Positions 17,401 through 27,436 of a DNA stretch of 33,295 nucleotides are shown here, one piece after another (position 1 is the first letter of the stretch; each line of letters opens with the position of its first letter). The notes below the pieces were generated by a model. That model was not told where the DNA came from. It saw only the letters and a list, made by a program, of their open reading frames with translations, and searched no databases. The translations under genes were made by a program, and so were the position numbers. Source of the DNA: Thiomargarita sp. (lineage in GTDB: Bacteria > Pseudomonadota > Gammaproteobacteria > Beggiatoales > Beggiatoaceae); contig DYNO01000008.1 in the NCBI GenBank assembly GCA_020721025.1, forward strand, positions 1-33,295, given 5' to 3'.

Positions 17401-18502
17401 TTAAATTGCGTTCGGGATGTAATTGTTCTATCAGGATTTCAAACGGTAAATCTTGATAAGTATAGGCATCCAGCGCGACTTGCTTCACTTGGGCGAGTAA
17501 TTGTAAAAAATCGTGTTGCTGTTGTAATTGTACGCGCAGTATCAAGGTATTAACAAAAAATCCAATTAAATCTTCTACTTCAGTACGATTCCGCCCCGCG
17601 ATGGGAGTCCCTAGAGCGATGTCTTGTTGTCCCGTATAACGATGGAGTAATACATAAAAACCCGCCAATAGCGTCATAAACAGGGTCGCCCCGGCGTTTT
17701 GACTGAGTTTTTTAAGATTATCGAGCAATATTTTGGGAAAAGTGAAAAATAGCCGCGCCCCACGAAAAGTTTGTAGTGTCGGACGCGGGTAATCGGTAGG
17801 TAGCGGTAGCGATGGCGGCGAACCTGTAAGCTGTTGTTTCCAATAATTAACTTGTTTGTGAAGCACTTCCCCTTGTAAATATTGTCGTTGCCACCGAGTA
17901 AAATCCGAATATTGAATTGGTAATGCCGGCAAACGTGTCGTGGGGTCGTGATAGAGTTTTGTTAATTCTTTGAAGAAAATACCGAGTGACCACCCATCGG
18001 CAACAATATGATGAATAATTAGAATAAAAATAGTTTCTGATTCAGAGAGTTGTAATAAAGTTGCACGCAATAATGGTGGTTGAGTTAAATCGAAGAGACG
18101 TGACAATTCCACAGTCGTTAATTTTTCTACTTCAATGGCTTGGGTCTCAGTAGGGAGAGCACGTAAATCATGATTTATTAACGATAAAGTGAGTTGCGGA
18201 TGTACCTTTTGCACCGGAGCTTCATTTTGGGTTGTAAAAGTGGTGCGAAGGCTGGCATGTCGTTGAATAATTTGGTTTAAACAAGATTCTAAACGCGTAA
18301 TTGAGAGGTGTCCAACCAAGCGATAGGCACTGATAATATTGTACGCAGGATTATTTGGTTCAAGTTGGTCAAGTAACCATAAACGTTGTTGTGCAAATGA
18401 AATGGGATAACTCTTTGGTTGTGTAGATTTTTCTTGTAACAACTGTGCCAGCAACGCTCGCTTTTGTTCGGCGGTCAGTTGGTCTAATTGTTCTGCGTTC
18501 AT
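14459..18502 (-). CDS. Single-module non-ribosomal peptide synthetase (C-A-PCP-TE)
   Basis: C domain HHIVADG; A domain YTSGSTGKPKG, NMYGPTETT, YQTGDLARY; PCP DNFFDLGGHSL; TE-like C-terminus GPYYLCAYCADTAIVYEMA. Confidence 0.96.
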   Translation of the reverse strand: MNAEQLDQLTAEQKRALLAQLLQEKSTQPKSYPISFAQQRLWLLDQLEPNNPAYNIISAYRLVGHLSITRLESCLNQIIQRHASLRTTFTTQNEAPVQKVHPQLTLSLINHDLRALPTETQAIEVEKLTTVELSRLFDLTQPPLLRATLLQLSESETIFILIIHHIVADGWSLGIFFKELTKLYHDPTTRLPALPIQYSDFTRWQRQYLQGEVLHKQVNYWKQQLTGSPPSLPLPTDYPRPTLQTFRGARLFFTFPKILLDNLKKLSQNAGATLFMTLLAGFYVLLHRYTGQQDIALGTPIAGRNRTEVEDLIGFFVNTLILRVQLQQQHDFLQLLAQVKQVALDAYTYQDLPFEILIEQLHPERNLNFSPLFQVMFAFQNIPTQELALPGITATALNIKQVAAKFDLVLFLEETSTGLNGIVEYHTDLFKESTVQRLIAHLQLVLEKVATDPYQKISTIPLVTPEEQQLFKQWNATQRPYSTLSVQQLFEQQAEKTPDAIAVRFGTQTLNYRHLNQQANQLAHYLRKHGVQPDVFVGIYTERHLSMLIGLLGILKAGGAYIPLDSVYPAQRLAFMLEDSQLRILVTQNSLLSQLPKSIETVICLDRDAHKIAQESSENLTNTTKLENLAYVIYTSGSTGKPKGVQVLQRGFVNFLLSMQHTFQFTTQDKFLAITTISFDIAGLELFFPLIIGAQVVLVPREVAIDGVQLIKILPEVTVMQATPATWRMLLAAGWQGKSALTLLCGGEPLTTELAEQLLARGSRLWNMYGPTETTVWSTCYPVPVTAPADANPGKIAEWIGYPIENTQIYILDRYLQPVPIGVVGELYITGDGVARGYLQRDELTAEKFINNPFQTADDGMYTAKLYQTGDLARYHDDGVLECLGRTDNQIKLRGFRIELGEIEATAAQHPQIQEVAVVIHEIAGDKRLVAYVVLKTPCENFAEILREFLQEKLPEYMVPAIVIEMDSLPHTFSGKIDRRSLPEPTQNRQLSTRTFVAPRDEIEAQLVIIFEKLLNTRPISVDDNFFDLGGHSLLGVTLLYKLQQIFHKDIPLMALFRHPTIVQLAELIKAQGYTREWCALEPIRPEGQSKAFFFVGSTNYARVLAPLMKKTHPVYGLNIFGLQNRPEFRNNLSIESIAQYYVKEIEGLQPEGPYYLCAYCADTAIVYEMARELMARGKQVGFVAFLDSIWEPNDLYFGLYRHWRNIQTFGLSYLGHKVASRLYFIHLAWSLRLNRWIKRLYKKLGKQVSREQQDMSFISHFYEALERYTPTALPGLEITLFLSSEWRWKYSSTLEKLTEMPVQLYEVPVYHDNMFVEPWILQLATEIDQCLQEADFKYGVSPSATS

Positions 18503-18652
18503 GCCGTTCTCCGTGTCTGAACCATCATTTTTTTAATTAACATAATGGGTTACGTCAATATCTTTATCAAGACACGCTAATAATTTATCTGGTTTTAAGC
18601 AATCCAACTTCCTAAAATGATGGTATGACAGATTTTTATTAACTAAAACAAA

Positions 18653-18712
18653 CAGTTCCTCGTTCCGATGCACCGGCGTGGGAACGAGAATCTCTTTGTT
18701 TTATTTGAAATA
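18653..18712. repeat. Family C repeat fragment upstream of the NRPS gene
   Basis: GTTCCTCGTTCCGATGC...GGAACGAGAATCTCTTTGTTTTATTT resembles the arms of 10884-11227. Confidence 0.7.
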
Positions 18713-18814
18713 ATTTCTTATCATGAAATTTCGTTGTTTGAATTTGAGTTCTCGAATAACATCAATTTTTATTTCTTTTTCCTTAAAATCAATGGCTTTG
18801 AACTCCTAAACTGG

Positions 18815-19375
18815 TTATGAATTCTTCCACTTGATGTTACAACCTAAACTGGGTTTCTGTTCAGAATCAATCGGTTGTCCTGCCAGTAATGCGTCCAATG
18901 CGGCTCGTAAATCTTTGCCTGTCACGGGAATGTCGTTGCCCGGACGAGAATCATCTAATTGCCCACGATAGACACATTTCATTTGATTATCAAAGAGATA
19001 AAAATCCGGTGTGCAGGCAGCATCGTATAATTTTGCGACGGCTTGCGTTTCGTCGAACAAGTAAGGAAAATTGAAGTTCCATTGTTCCGCTACGATTTTC
19101 ATCTGTTCTGGAGAATCTTCAGGATAATTCGCCACGTCATTGGAATTAATCGCGATGATGGATACGCCGCGCGGAATGTAATCTTGCCCCAGTTTTGCCA
19201 ATTCGTCCTTGAGATGCTTCACAAAGGGACAATGATTGCAAATAAACATAATCAATATCGCTACTTGCGATTTCAATTGTTGCAAATTTTCGGTCGTTCC
19301 CGTCGCTGGATTGAGCAAATGGAAATCGGGCGCGAGGGTGCCGAGTGGTAACATATTTGAGGGGGTTCTTGCCAT
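18815..19375 (-). CDS. Thioredoxin-family / AhpC-TSA redoxin
   Basis: LGTLAPDFHLLNP; ILIMFICNHCPFVKHLKDEL; TPDFYLFD. Confidence 0.88.
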   Translation of the reverse strand: MARTPSNMLPLGTLAPDFHLLNPATGTTENLQQLKSQVAILIMFICNHCPFVKHLKDELAKLGQDYIPRGVSIIAINSNDVANYPEDSPEQMKIVAEQWNFNFPYLFDETQAVAKLYDAACTPDFYLFDNQMKCVYRGQLDDSRPGNDIPVTGKDLRAALDALLAGQPIDSEQKPSLGCNIKWKNS

Positions 19376-19507
19376 ATTTTACGCACCTGACTGGTGGGAG
19401 TTTTTCAGAAAAATTTCAGATTCAGATTGCTACATACAGAGACAAAACTTCTTATTTTATTAAAGCTAACGTTTTGTTTTGAAAAGCTCATTGCTAGGAA
19501 AAGACGA

Positions 19508-20251
19508 CTACATTTCATTTTGATAGGCTTGATACAATGAAACCACTCTTTTGACATAATCCTTGGTTTCACGATACGGCGGGATTTGATAGCCATAACG
19601 CTTTACTGCATTTTCACCGGCGTTATAACCTGCCAAAGCCAACTCCATGTTATTATTAAACATTTCTAACAAATCTCGCAAATAACGCGCGCCACCGTAA
19701 ATATTTTCCACAGCATCCGTGCGATCCTGAACCCCATAACGTTGCGCTGTGCCGGGCATCAATTGCATCAATCCCGTCGCTCCTTTGGGAGAAACGGCGC
19801 GAGGATTGTAGGCGGATTCGACTTGAATGACTGCATGTAATAACGCTGCTTCCACGTTGGTTTCTACCGCGGCACTTTTCACTAAGTCCGCGTAATCGCT
19901 AAATTTTCTACGCATCACATCCAACGCGGGATAATTGCCCCCCGCCAACGGTTGCAACGTACCATTGCCATCATAAATCAGTCGATAGCGAACGTCTAAT
20001 TGCCGATCCGCAAGGTGCACTGTGCCCTCGTTATCGATGAATTTGTAAATACGCACCGATGCAACCATCTGATCATACGAGGCTTGTGCTGATTTTTTCG
20101 ACGGTTGAGGTTGTCCTGGCAGGCGGTCAGTAAAGTTAATCACCCCGCGTTCGTCCACATAACGATAAATGGCATCTGTTGCAATCGCATCATTGAGCCA
20201 TAAAAATAGATTGCATAGTAGGGATAAATGGATAAAACACGATTTTTTCAT
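19508..20251 (-). CDS. Lytic transglycosylase with N-terminal DUF4124-like region
   Basis: AIYRYVDERGVINFTDRLP; VIQVESAYNPRAVSPKGATGLMQLMPGTAQRYGV; LALAGYNAGENAVKRYG. Likely start MKKSCFIHLS at 20251. Confidence 0.92.
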   Translation of the reverse strand: MKKSCFIHLSLLCNLFLWLNDAIATDAIYRYVDERGVINFTDRLPGQPQPSKKSAQASYDQMVASVRIYKFIDNEGTVHLADRQLDVRYRLIYDGNGTLQPLAGGNYPALDVMRRKFSDYADLVKSAAVETNVEAALLHAVIQVESAYNPRAVSPKGATGLMQLMPGTAQRYGVQDRTDAVENIYGGARYLRDLLEMFNNNMELALAGYNAGENAVKRYGYQIPPYRETKDYVKRVVSLYQAYQNEM

Positions 20252-20452
20252 AATCTTCAACTTGACAGCGATTCTTAAGAAACGATTTGAGATTATAGCG
20301 GTAACTGTCTGAAAATGTAACATCCTCGCCGCGTGATACTGAAAAAAAAGGTTAAGCGTGATCAATGCGAATAAATTACGAATAAAATCAATTGATTGTG
20401 CGTGAGCATTTTAATAAATTTCGCACTTGCTCAGTTTCTTGAATATTTGCCA

Positions 20453-21079
20453 TTATTTCGTTGCAATCTCTGTGACACGTAGCCAATCACAAGTAATCTC
20501 TCCCGCCATACATTGCATCATCGGGTTAGGACATTGTTCTGCTTGAGTAAAATGTCGTGAGGCGGTTTGCCCCTGTAAAGTAACTATTTGCCCTTCTAAT
20601 TTTACTAACTGTGCTTGTAGCTTATCAAAATCTTCACTTTTATTTTCAAAAATGGGGTCACGTAGCGAATTGATGATGTAGCGCTTATCTTTGACAATGA
20701 GCGCATAATAGCTTGAACCCCCTTGACAATAACTTTCGTTGCTTTTTTGCCACTCGGCTTTCACCAATTTTCCTGTAAAATCTTGCAGTTCGCCCAATTC
20801 CACGCGAGAAACCGGCGGTTCAATTGCCTTGTCTGGGGGAGCAGTCCGTCTGGTTTGCGGTCTCGGTGCGGGTTCAGATTCGTCAAGCATCGGTTCATCG
20901 TCGGTTTGTGTCCCGATAGCGTCAAATTTTGGCGAACCGAGTAGGTTTTGCATTTTATGCTGTGGCGATAAGGTGTTACGAAACGATTGCGTGGCTTGTT
21001 CACTGCCAATGCCCATTTCGGCGGACACGGAAAAATGCAGCGCGCCGAGAGCCAAGAGAATGATTTGACGATATTTCAT
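20453..21079 (-). CDS. Hypothetical exported protein
   Basis: N-terminal signal peptide MKYRQIILLALGALHFSVSA; no family recognised. Confidence 0.6.
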   Translation of the reverse strand: MKYRQIILLALGALHFSVSAEMGIGSEQATQSFRNTLSPQHKMQNLLGSPKFDAIGTQTDDEPMLDESEPAPRPQTRRTAPPDKAIEPPVSRVELGELQDFTGKLVKAEWQKSNESYCQGGSSYYALIVKDKRYIINSLRDPIFENKSEDFDKLQAQLVKLEGQIVTLQGQTASRHFTQAEQCPNPMMQCMAGEITCDWLRVTEIATK

Positions 21080-21112
21080 GTGAAAAAATTCCTAAACGAC
21101 GCTAAAAGGATG

Positions 21113-21220
21113 GTCTGAATCAGAATTCACAGAATTTTAGAATTTTCAGAATAACGTCAAATTGAATGCTGTTGATTTTCATTCTGCGAATTCTAAAATT
21201 CTGAAAATTCTGATTCAGAC
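21113..21220. repeat. Dispersed palindromic repeat, family A
   Basis: GTCTGAATCAGAATTCACAGAATTTTAGAATTTTCAGAAT ... ATTCTGCGAATTCTAAAATTCTGAAAATTCTGATTCAGAC. Confidence 0.9.
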
Positions 21221-21243
21221 AGAGTTCCTTGATTCAAATAAAA

Positions 21244-23991
21244 TTAATCAGTTTGACCGTGACAATGTTTGTATTTTTTGCCCGATCCACAAGGACATGG
21301 CTCATTCCGCCCAATTTTGCGCTCATTTCTCACAAAGGGTTGATGCACGGGCTCTTCTGGACGTGCCGCCGCTTGTCTTTCAGCATCATCGGCATATTCA
21401 TTGGTCAAACCGTCAACGCGGGCGTGTTGAAATTCCATCGGCACTGCTTGTCGCCGTTGTTGTTCAATCGCTTCCACTTCTTGTTCGGCACGAATCTGCA
21501 CTTTCGAGACGATATCAATCACATCTTCTTTCACCCGTCCGAGCAAACGTTCAAACATTTCAAAGGCTTCGCGCTTGTATTCCTGCTTCGGATTTTTTTG
21601 CGCATAGCCCCGAAGATGAATGCCTTGACGGAGATAATCCATTGCAGCAAGATGTTCTTTCCAATGTCCATCTAAAATTTGCAACATGATGGCTTTCTCA
21701 AAATGTCGCATCACGGACATGCCAACTTGCTGTTCCTTATCCACATACACCGTTTCAATATGGTCTAAAATCCGTTTGCGCAGGGGCTCTTCATGCAATT
21801 CAGGTTCGTCGTGTAACCATTGCGTAATCGGCAATTTGACCGCAAACCGTTGTTCTAACGCTGCTTCTAATCCTTCAGTATCCCACAATTCTTCTAAACT
21901 GCTGGGAGGAATGTAGGTATTAATCACCGCAGTCAACACGTCATAACGGATGGCTTTTATCGTTTCTGAAATATCTTCAGATTCCATCAGTTCATTGCGT
22001 TGCTCGTAAATCACTTTGCGTTGATCGTTGGCAACATCATCATATTCAAGCAGTTGTTTCCGAATGTCAAAGTTACGCCCTTCGACTTTGCGTTGTGCAT
22101 TTTCAATTGCCTTCGTGACCCAAGGATGTTCAATCGCTTCGCCTTCTTCCATACCCAACTTTTGCATGATGCTGGTGACGCGGTCGGAGGCAAAAATCCG
22201 CATTAACCCATCTTCCAGCGAGAGATAAAACCGACTCGACCCCGGATCGCCCTGCCGTCCCGACCGTCCCCGTAACTGGTTGTCAATCCGCCGTGATTCA
22301 TGCCGCTCTGTACCGACAATGTGCAAGCCACCCGCCGCTAACACTGCATCATGTCGTTGTTGCCACTCATTTTTCAGTCGTTGCACTTCTTGCGGATCCG
22401 TATTTTCACCCAACGCGGTAATTTCACCCTTCACATTGCCGCCGAGCACAATATCCGTTCCCCGTCCTGCCATATTGGTTGCAATGGTGACGGTGCCCGG
22501 ACGACCGGCTTGTGCGATGATATGCGCTTCATGTTCATGAAATTTCGCATTTAAAACTTGATGCACAATTTTTTCTTTCTGCAACAATTCCGCAAGTTCT
22601 TCAGAACTTTCAATCGACGCAGTACCCACTAAAACAGGTTGCCCACATTTTTGACAATCTTTAATATCTTCAATAATCGCGGCGTATTTTTCCCGCTTGG
22701 TGAGATAGACCAAATCGCCTAAATCTTTGCGAATCATGTCGCGGTGGGTGGGAATGACGATGACTTCTAAACCGTAAATTTGTTGAAATTCAAAGGCTTC
22801 CGTATCCGCCGTCCCGGTCATGCCCGCAAGTTTTTCATATAACCGGAATAGGTTTTGGAAAGTGATCGAGGCAAGGGTTTGATTTTCATTTTGAACTGGG
22901 ACATGTTCTTTCGCTTCAACCGCTTGATGTAGCCCATCTGACCAACGCCGCCCGGGCATGGTGCGACCGGTAAATTCATCAACAATAATCACTTGACCGT
23001 CGCGAACGATGTAGTCAATATTACGACGAAACAAGGTGTGGGCGCGCAACGCGGCGTTAATGTGGTGCATCAACATAATATTGGCAGTGTCATACAAACT
23101 GTGTCCGGGGCGCAAAATCTCCGCCTGCATCAAAAGTTCTTCGATGTGTTGATGCCCTTCGTCGCTGAGCACCACCTGTTTGCCCTTTTCATCAACGTAG
23201 TAATCGCCTGGCACTTCTTCCTCATCATCTTTGTGCGGTTCGCGCGCTTGTGGCTTGAGTTTGGGGATGATCTCGTTGATTTGACCGTAAAGATCAGAAC
23301 CGCCTTCAGAAGGACCCGAAATAATCAAGGGCGTGCGCGCCTCATCAATCAAAATAGAATCCACTTCGTCGATGATCGCGTAGTGTAATTTGCGTTGCAT
23401 CCGCTCATTGACGTTGAAAGCCATATTATCGCGCAGGTAATCAAACCCAAATTCATTATTCGTACCATAGGTAATATCGGCATTGTAGGCAGCTTTTTTA
23501 TCTTCTGGACTTTGCCCGGATAAAATCACCCCGACATTCATGCCTAAAAATTGATAAATTTGCCCCATCCATTCCGCATCCCGTTTGGCTAAATAATCAT
23601 TCACCGTCACGATATGCACGCCCTTGCTGGTCAACGCGTTGAGGTAAGCAGGCAGGGTTGAGACTAAGGTTTTTCCTTCACCAGTACGCATCTCAGCGAT
23701 TTTATTATCATTCAGCACCATTCCACCAATCAGCTGCACGTCAAAGTGGCGCATTTCCAAAGTACGTTTGCTGGCTTCACGCACGGTCGCAAAGGCTTCT
23801 GGCAACAGGTTGTTTAACACCTCGCCTTGATCTAAACGCTGTCTGAATTCTACGGTTTTCGCGCGCAGTTGCTCATTGGTGAGCGCGGCGAATTGGGGTT
23901 CTAAGGAGTTGATATGATTGACAACTTTAAACAAACGTCTAACGATTCGGTCATTCCGACTACCGATGAGTTTTTTGATAAAATTAAACAT
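21244..23991 (-). CDS. secA: Preprotein translocase ATPase SecA
   Basis: [37 protein letters not shown]-terminal [17 protein letters not shown]. Confidence 0.99.
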   Translation of the reverse strand: MFNFIKKLIGSRNDRIVRRLFKVVNHINSLEPQFAALTNEQLRAKTVEFRQRLDQGEVLNNLLPEAFATVREASKRTLEMRHFDVQLIGGMVLNDNKIAEMRTGEGKTLVSTLPAYLNALTSKGVHIVTVNDYLAKRDAEWMGQIYQFLGMNVGVILSGQSPEDKKAAYNADITYGTNNEFGFDYLRDNMAFNVNERMQRKLHYAIIDEVDSILIDEARTPLIISGPSEGGSDLYGQINEIIPKLKPQAREPHKDDEEEVPGDYYVDEKGKQVVLSDEGHQHIEELLMQAEILRPGHSLYDTANIMLMHHINAALRAHTLFRRNIDYIVRDGQVIIVDEFTGRTMPGRRWSDGLHQAVEAKEHVPVQNENQTLASITFQNLFRLYEKLAGMTGTADTEAFEFQQIYGLEVIVIPTHRDMIRKDLGDLVYLTKREKYAAIIEDIKDCQKCGQPVLVGTASIESSEELAELLQKEKIVHQVLNAKFHEHEAHIIAQAGRPGTVTIATNMAGRGTDIVLGGNVKGEITALGENTDPQEVQRLKNEWQQRHDAVLAAGGLHIVGTERHESRRIDNQLRGRSGRQGDPGSSRFYLSLEDGLMRIFASDRVTSIMQKLGMEEGEAIEHPWVTKAIENAQRKVEGRNFDIRKQLLEYDDVANDQRKVIYEQRNELMESEDISETIKAIRYDVLTAVINTYIPPSSLEELWDTEGLEAALEQRFAVKLPITQWLHDEPELHEEPLRKRILDHIETVYVDKEQQVGMSVMRHFEKAIMLQILDGHWKEHLAAMDYLRQGIHLRGYAQKNPKQEYKREAFEMFERLLGRVKEDVIDIVSKVQIRAEQEVEAIEQQRRQAVPMEFQHARVDGLTNEYADDAERQAAARPEEPVHQPFVRNERKIGRNEPCPCGSGKKYKHCHGQTD

Positions 23992-24207
23992 GATGAAATT
24001 GGTAATTTAAGCCAAAAGGTTGAGTTTCATGCCAAAACAAATATGTGGATTAGCGACGGTATCGGGTATTGTGGAAGCATTCTAGGTCGTGTGTCAAGTC
24101 CATTTTTTAGGGGCGTTAGATGCCGTCAGAAATTCGAGTGTTTACAACATGCGATGAAATAGTGGTCGGGAATGAGTTTATCAATGGTCACGATTAAATT
24201 TGCAGGG

Positions 24208-24236
24208 TTGACAACTATCACTGATTTTGTTATCAT
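24208..24236 (+). promoter_or_regulatory. Sigma70-like promoter at left edge of ncRNA copy 2
   Basis: TTGACA 24208-24213, 17-nt spacer, TATCAT 24231-24236. Confidence 0.65.
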
Positions 24237-24564
24237 TCATAACAGTTTGTTACCGATTGTAATCGATTTAATGTTGTATTTCAAGTATTAAGCACGTAGT
24301 AATGGACTACATCTTATAAAAAAACCAATGTGTTTTACGGCGAGAACCAAGCCTATGATGACATTGTTTACAAACGTAGTCCCATGATTTAACAACATAA
24401 ACAGATATAGTTGTTAAGACTATCAAGCTTGTTCCTACGAAAGTAGGAGTCCACGACACGATCCGGCGGGACTATAAACTGCACGTAAAGGTGACGTAAG
24501 GCTTGAGCAATCAAGCAGTTGCGTTGACGACGTGAACAAAGTGAGAATCATTCGCACATCTTAT

Positions 24565-24585
24565 GTTAATATTTATTAGCTTTTT
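24565..24585 (+). terminator. Terminator-like hairpin with T5 at right edge of ncRNA copy 2
   Basis: GTTAAT-ATTT-ATTAGC (one U-G wobble) followed by TTTTT. Confidence 0.5.
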
Positions 24586-24829
24586 AGGATCGGCATGTTG
24601 CAAAACTGAGCGTGTTATTATAAACTACTCGGATTGCAAAATTAGCTTTTTTCGCATCCGTCTGACTTGAATCTCAAAAAGATAAATCATTCTGCTCCGG
24701 TCGAAAGAGATATGTTGATAATTCAACAGGTTGCAAATTCTGCTTTCTTGTCAAGAAGTTTTGCTATTAATTGAATGATAAAGAAAATTTCGATTAAAAG
24801 CGGATTTTTTACGGAAAGATTAAAAAAGT

Positions 24830-24858
24830 TTGACAAAGTGTTTCGTTTCCTGCATAAT
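24830..24858 (+). promoter_or_regulatory. Sigma70 promoter for tRNA-Met
   Basis: TTGACA 24830-24835, 17-nt spacer, CATAAT 24853-24858; tRNA starts 49 bp after the -10. Confidence 0.75.
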
Positions 24859-24906
24859 GTCATCTTCAACGCGGTACAAAATAAAGTTCTCACAAAAAGC
24901 AAATTT

Positions 24907-24983
24907 GGCTATGTAGCTCAGTCGGCTAGAGCACAGCACTCATAATGCTGGAGTCGGTGGTTCGAATCCACCCATAGCCACCA
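24907..24983 (+). tRNA. tRNA-Met (anticodon CAT), CCA encoded
   Basis: GGCTATGTAGCTCAGTCGGCTAGAGCACAGCACTCATAATGCTGGAGTCGGTGGTTCGAATCCACCCATAGCCACCA folds as a cloverleaf. Confidence 0.96.
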
Positions 24984-25031
24984 TTTTCATCATCCTTGAT
25001 ATCTCTCTCCACATCAGGGAGTTCCCCCAAA

Positions 25032-25439
25032 ATGAATCAGCCTCTCGCCACTCGCGGTATGCACCATGTTGCGCTTAATGTTGAAGATTTAGCCGCATGT
25101 GAACATTTTTACGTTGATCTGCTCGGAATGCGTGTAGAATGGCGACCCGACGCAAATAGCTTGTATCTTTCCAGTGGGTCTGATAACCTCGCGCTACACA
25201 AGACATCTGTCGCTCTGCATGATGGAACACAACACTTAAATCACATTGGTTTTATCATCGCATCTCCGGCTCAAGTGGATGAATGGTATCATTTTTTACT
25301 TGATCACCAAGTACGCATGAAGACCACGCCACGCCAACATCGCGATGGTGCTTACAGTTTTTATTGTTTTGATCCCGACGGCAACACGGTGCAGATGATT
25401 TATCACCCGCCCTTAGTGCCCGCTGCGGCAATCTCATAA
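25032..25439 (+). CDS. VOC family (glyoxalase/dioxygenase fold) protein
   Basis: [29 protein letters not shown]...[10 protein letters not shown]...[17 protein letters not shown]; start at MNQPLATRG. Confidence 0.88.
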   Translation: MNQPLATRGMHHVALNVEDLAACEHFYVDLLGMRVEWRPDANSLYLSSGSDNLALHKTSVALHDGTQHLNHIGFIIASPAQVDEWYHFLLDHQVRMKTTPRQHRDGAYSFYCFDPDGNTVQMIYHPPLVPAAAIS

Positions 25440-25444
25440 GAGTC

Positions 25445-26275
25445 ATGTTGATGGGAAAAAAATCGAAAAAAATGAAAATCAAACTCCAAGGTTTCAACAA
25501 TCTCACGAAAACCTTGAGTTTTAATATTTACGATATTTGTTACGCGAAAACCGCGAAACAGCGTAAACGGTATATTGATTATATTGATGATGTGTATAAT
25601 GCCGAACGGTTGACACAGATTCTCACTGATGTATCCAACATTATTGGTGCGAATATCCTCAATATTGCCCGTCAAGATTATGATCCGCAAGGGGCAAGTG
25701 TCACTATGTTAATTTCCGAAGGGGAAATGGCATGTGATAGCCCTCACTCGGATCAAGATGATGCAGTTCCCGGTCCCCTGCCTGATTCTGTCGTCACGCA
25801 CTTGGATAAAAGCCACATCACCGTCCATACTTATCCCGAGAGTCACCCCGATAATGGTATCAGTACCTTTCGTGCAGATATTGACGTTTCTACCTGTGGT
25901 CGCATTTCGCCGTTGAAAGCGTTGAATTATCTGATTCACAGTTTTGATTCTGATATCGTCATCATGGATTATCGGGTGCGTGGTTTTACCCGTGACAAGG
26001 GCGGACGCAAGCACTATATTGATCACAAAATCAATTCGATCCAGAATTTTATTTCTGAAAAGACTAAGGCGATGTATCAACTCGTTGACGTGAATGTGTA
26101 TCAGGAAAATATTTTTCACACCAAGATGATTTTGAAAAATTTCAAATTGGACAACTACTTGTTTGATATTTCTTCAGAAGATTTATCATCCGAGGAAATT
26201 GAAAAAATTGAGCGGCGATTGCAGCATGAAATGATGGAAATCTTTTACGCTGAGAATATGCCAAGCAAGGTTTAA
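25445..26275 (+). CDS. speD: S-adenosylmethionine decarboxylase proenzyme
   Basis: [65 protein letters not shown] is E. coli SpeD-type. Confidence 0.95.
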   Translation: MLMGKKSKKMKIKLQGFNNLTKTLSFNIYDICYAKTAKQRKRYIDYIDDVYNAERLTQILTDVSNIIGANILNIARQDYDPQGASVTMLISEGEMACDSPHSDQDDAVPGPLPDSVVTHLDKSHITVHTYPESHPDNGISTFRADIDVSTCGRISPLKALNYLIHSFDSDIVIMDYRVRGFTRDKGGRKHYIDHKINSIQNFISEKTKAMYQLVDVNVYQENIFHTKMILKNFKLDNYLFDISSEDLSSEEIEKIERRLQHEMMEIFYAENMPSKV

Positions 26276-26287
26276 TCTCCCCCCTCA

Positions 26288-26335
26288 AAACAACGTCATA
26301 CTCTGCAAATCGTGGTGATGACGTTGTTTCTTTCT
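26288..26335 (+). terminator. Intrinsic terminator downstream of speD
   Basis: AAACAACGTCAT (26288-26299) pairs with ATGACGTTGTTT (26318-26329), followed by CTTTCTT. Confidence 0.65.
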
Positions 26336-26505
26336 TATGATTTTTAAAGATTTTCTCGTGTGCGGGTGTTAGAACGGGGAACTGTTTGATTGAATAAAAA
26401 TCTACCACATTGTCAAGTTCGATTGCTGACAACCAAATAATAAAATTATTTTTTGCAGTGCCATGCGTCACCCCTCCCACTTTTCGTCGGCTCAGAATCC
26501 AAAAG

Positions 26506-27387
26506 ATGTACCCACAAAACTATCTATTAGGCGTGTTATTCATTCTCATCTCGGAATTCATGTTTGTTTCCATGTCCGCAGTGGTCAAGGTGACATCCGT
26601 CCACGTTCCCAGCGAAGCCATTGTATTTTTTCGTAATTTTTTCGCAATCTTGATCTTACTGCCTTGGATGCTACATCGTGGAGTCAACGTGCTGAGTTGG
26701 CAACAAATGCGGTTACATTTTTTACGCTCCCTTTCCGGTTTGGGTGCAATGTATTGTTTTTTCTACACTATCGCGCACATTCCACTGGCAGAAGCTTCGT
26801 TGCTCAAATTAACCATGCCGTTTTTCCTACCGATACTCAGTATTTTCTGGTTGGCAGAAGCGGTATCGTTGCGAGTCATCTGGGCAATTATTGTCGGATT
26901 TATCGGAGTAGCGATCATTTTGAAGCCGGGCACCATCACATTTTCCAGCGTCTCCCTCATCGCATTATTAGGGGGATTATTTGCTGCCGTCGCCACCAGC
27001 ACCATTCGCCGCATGTCCGCGGTTGATTCCAGCATCAATATCGTATTTTATTTCGCAGTTATTGGCAGTGTATTTTCCGCTATCCCATTGTTTTGGAGCG
27101 AATTTATTCTAACCTACCACGCCATGATGCTGTTATTTGCCGTCGCGATTCTTGCCACAATTGCACAACTGGTCATGACGTATGCCTACCAAATTGCCCC
27201 CGCCGCCAGCATTGGACCATTCAGCTATGTCTCTGTTATCTTTGCAACAAATTTTGGTTGGTGGTTTTGGCACGAACAAGTTGACTATTGGTTTTTCATG
27301 GGCGCGAGTTTGATCATATTCGCAGGTATTTTATTGATTCTCAACGATAAAAAGCCAGTTTTAGCGGAATCACCCTCATCAGATTAA
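26506..27387 (+). CDS. DMT-superfamily (EamA) transporter
   Basis: About ten hydrophobic helices; RNFFAILILLPWML, RSLSGLGAMYCFFYTIAHIPLAEASLLKLTMPFFLPILS; start at MYPQNYLLG. Confidence 0.88.
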   Translation: MYPQNYLLGVLFILISEFMFVSMSAVVKVTSVHVPSEAIVFFRNFFAILILLPWMLHRGVNVLSWQQMRLHFLRSLSGLGAMYCFFYTIAHIPLAEASLLKLTMPFFLPILSIFWLAEAVSLRVIWAIIVGFIGVAIILKPGTITFSSVSLIALLGGLFAAVATSTIRRMSAVDSSINIVFYFAVIGSVFSAIPLFWSEFILTYHAMMLLFAVAILATIAQLVMTYAYQIAPAASIGPFSYVSVIFATNFGWWFWHEQVDYWFFMGASLIIFAGILLILNDKKPVLAESPSSD

Positions 27388-27436
27388 TTGTTTGCGCGCG
27401 AATTTCACCTTATTTAACTCATCATTTCTCAATTTC

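Larger units (their letters stand above)
24204..24593 (+). ncRNA. Candidate structured ncRNA / non-coding mobile element, copy 2
   Basis: Same element as 6990-7389: promoter-like left edge, shared hairpins, terminator-like right edge. Confidence 0.6.

Noticed and set aside
23914-24162. 82-aa forward ORF at the secA 5' end
   Set aside because: The first part is antisense to the secA start and no family is recognised; no support as a gene.
24120-24197. 25-aa ORF MPSEIRVFTTCDEIVVGNEFINGHD just before copy 2
   Set aside because: Too short, not recognised, no clear ribosome-binding site; could be a gene fragment but I cannot support it.
26763-27038. Reverse-strand and alternate-frame ORFs inside the EamA, ileS, secA, NRPS and spoT genes
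   Set aside because: They overlap well-supported conserved genes on another frame and show no family features.
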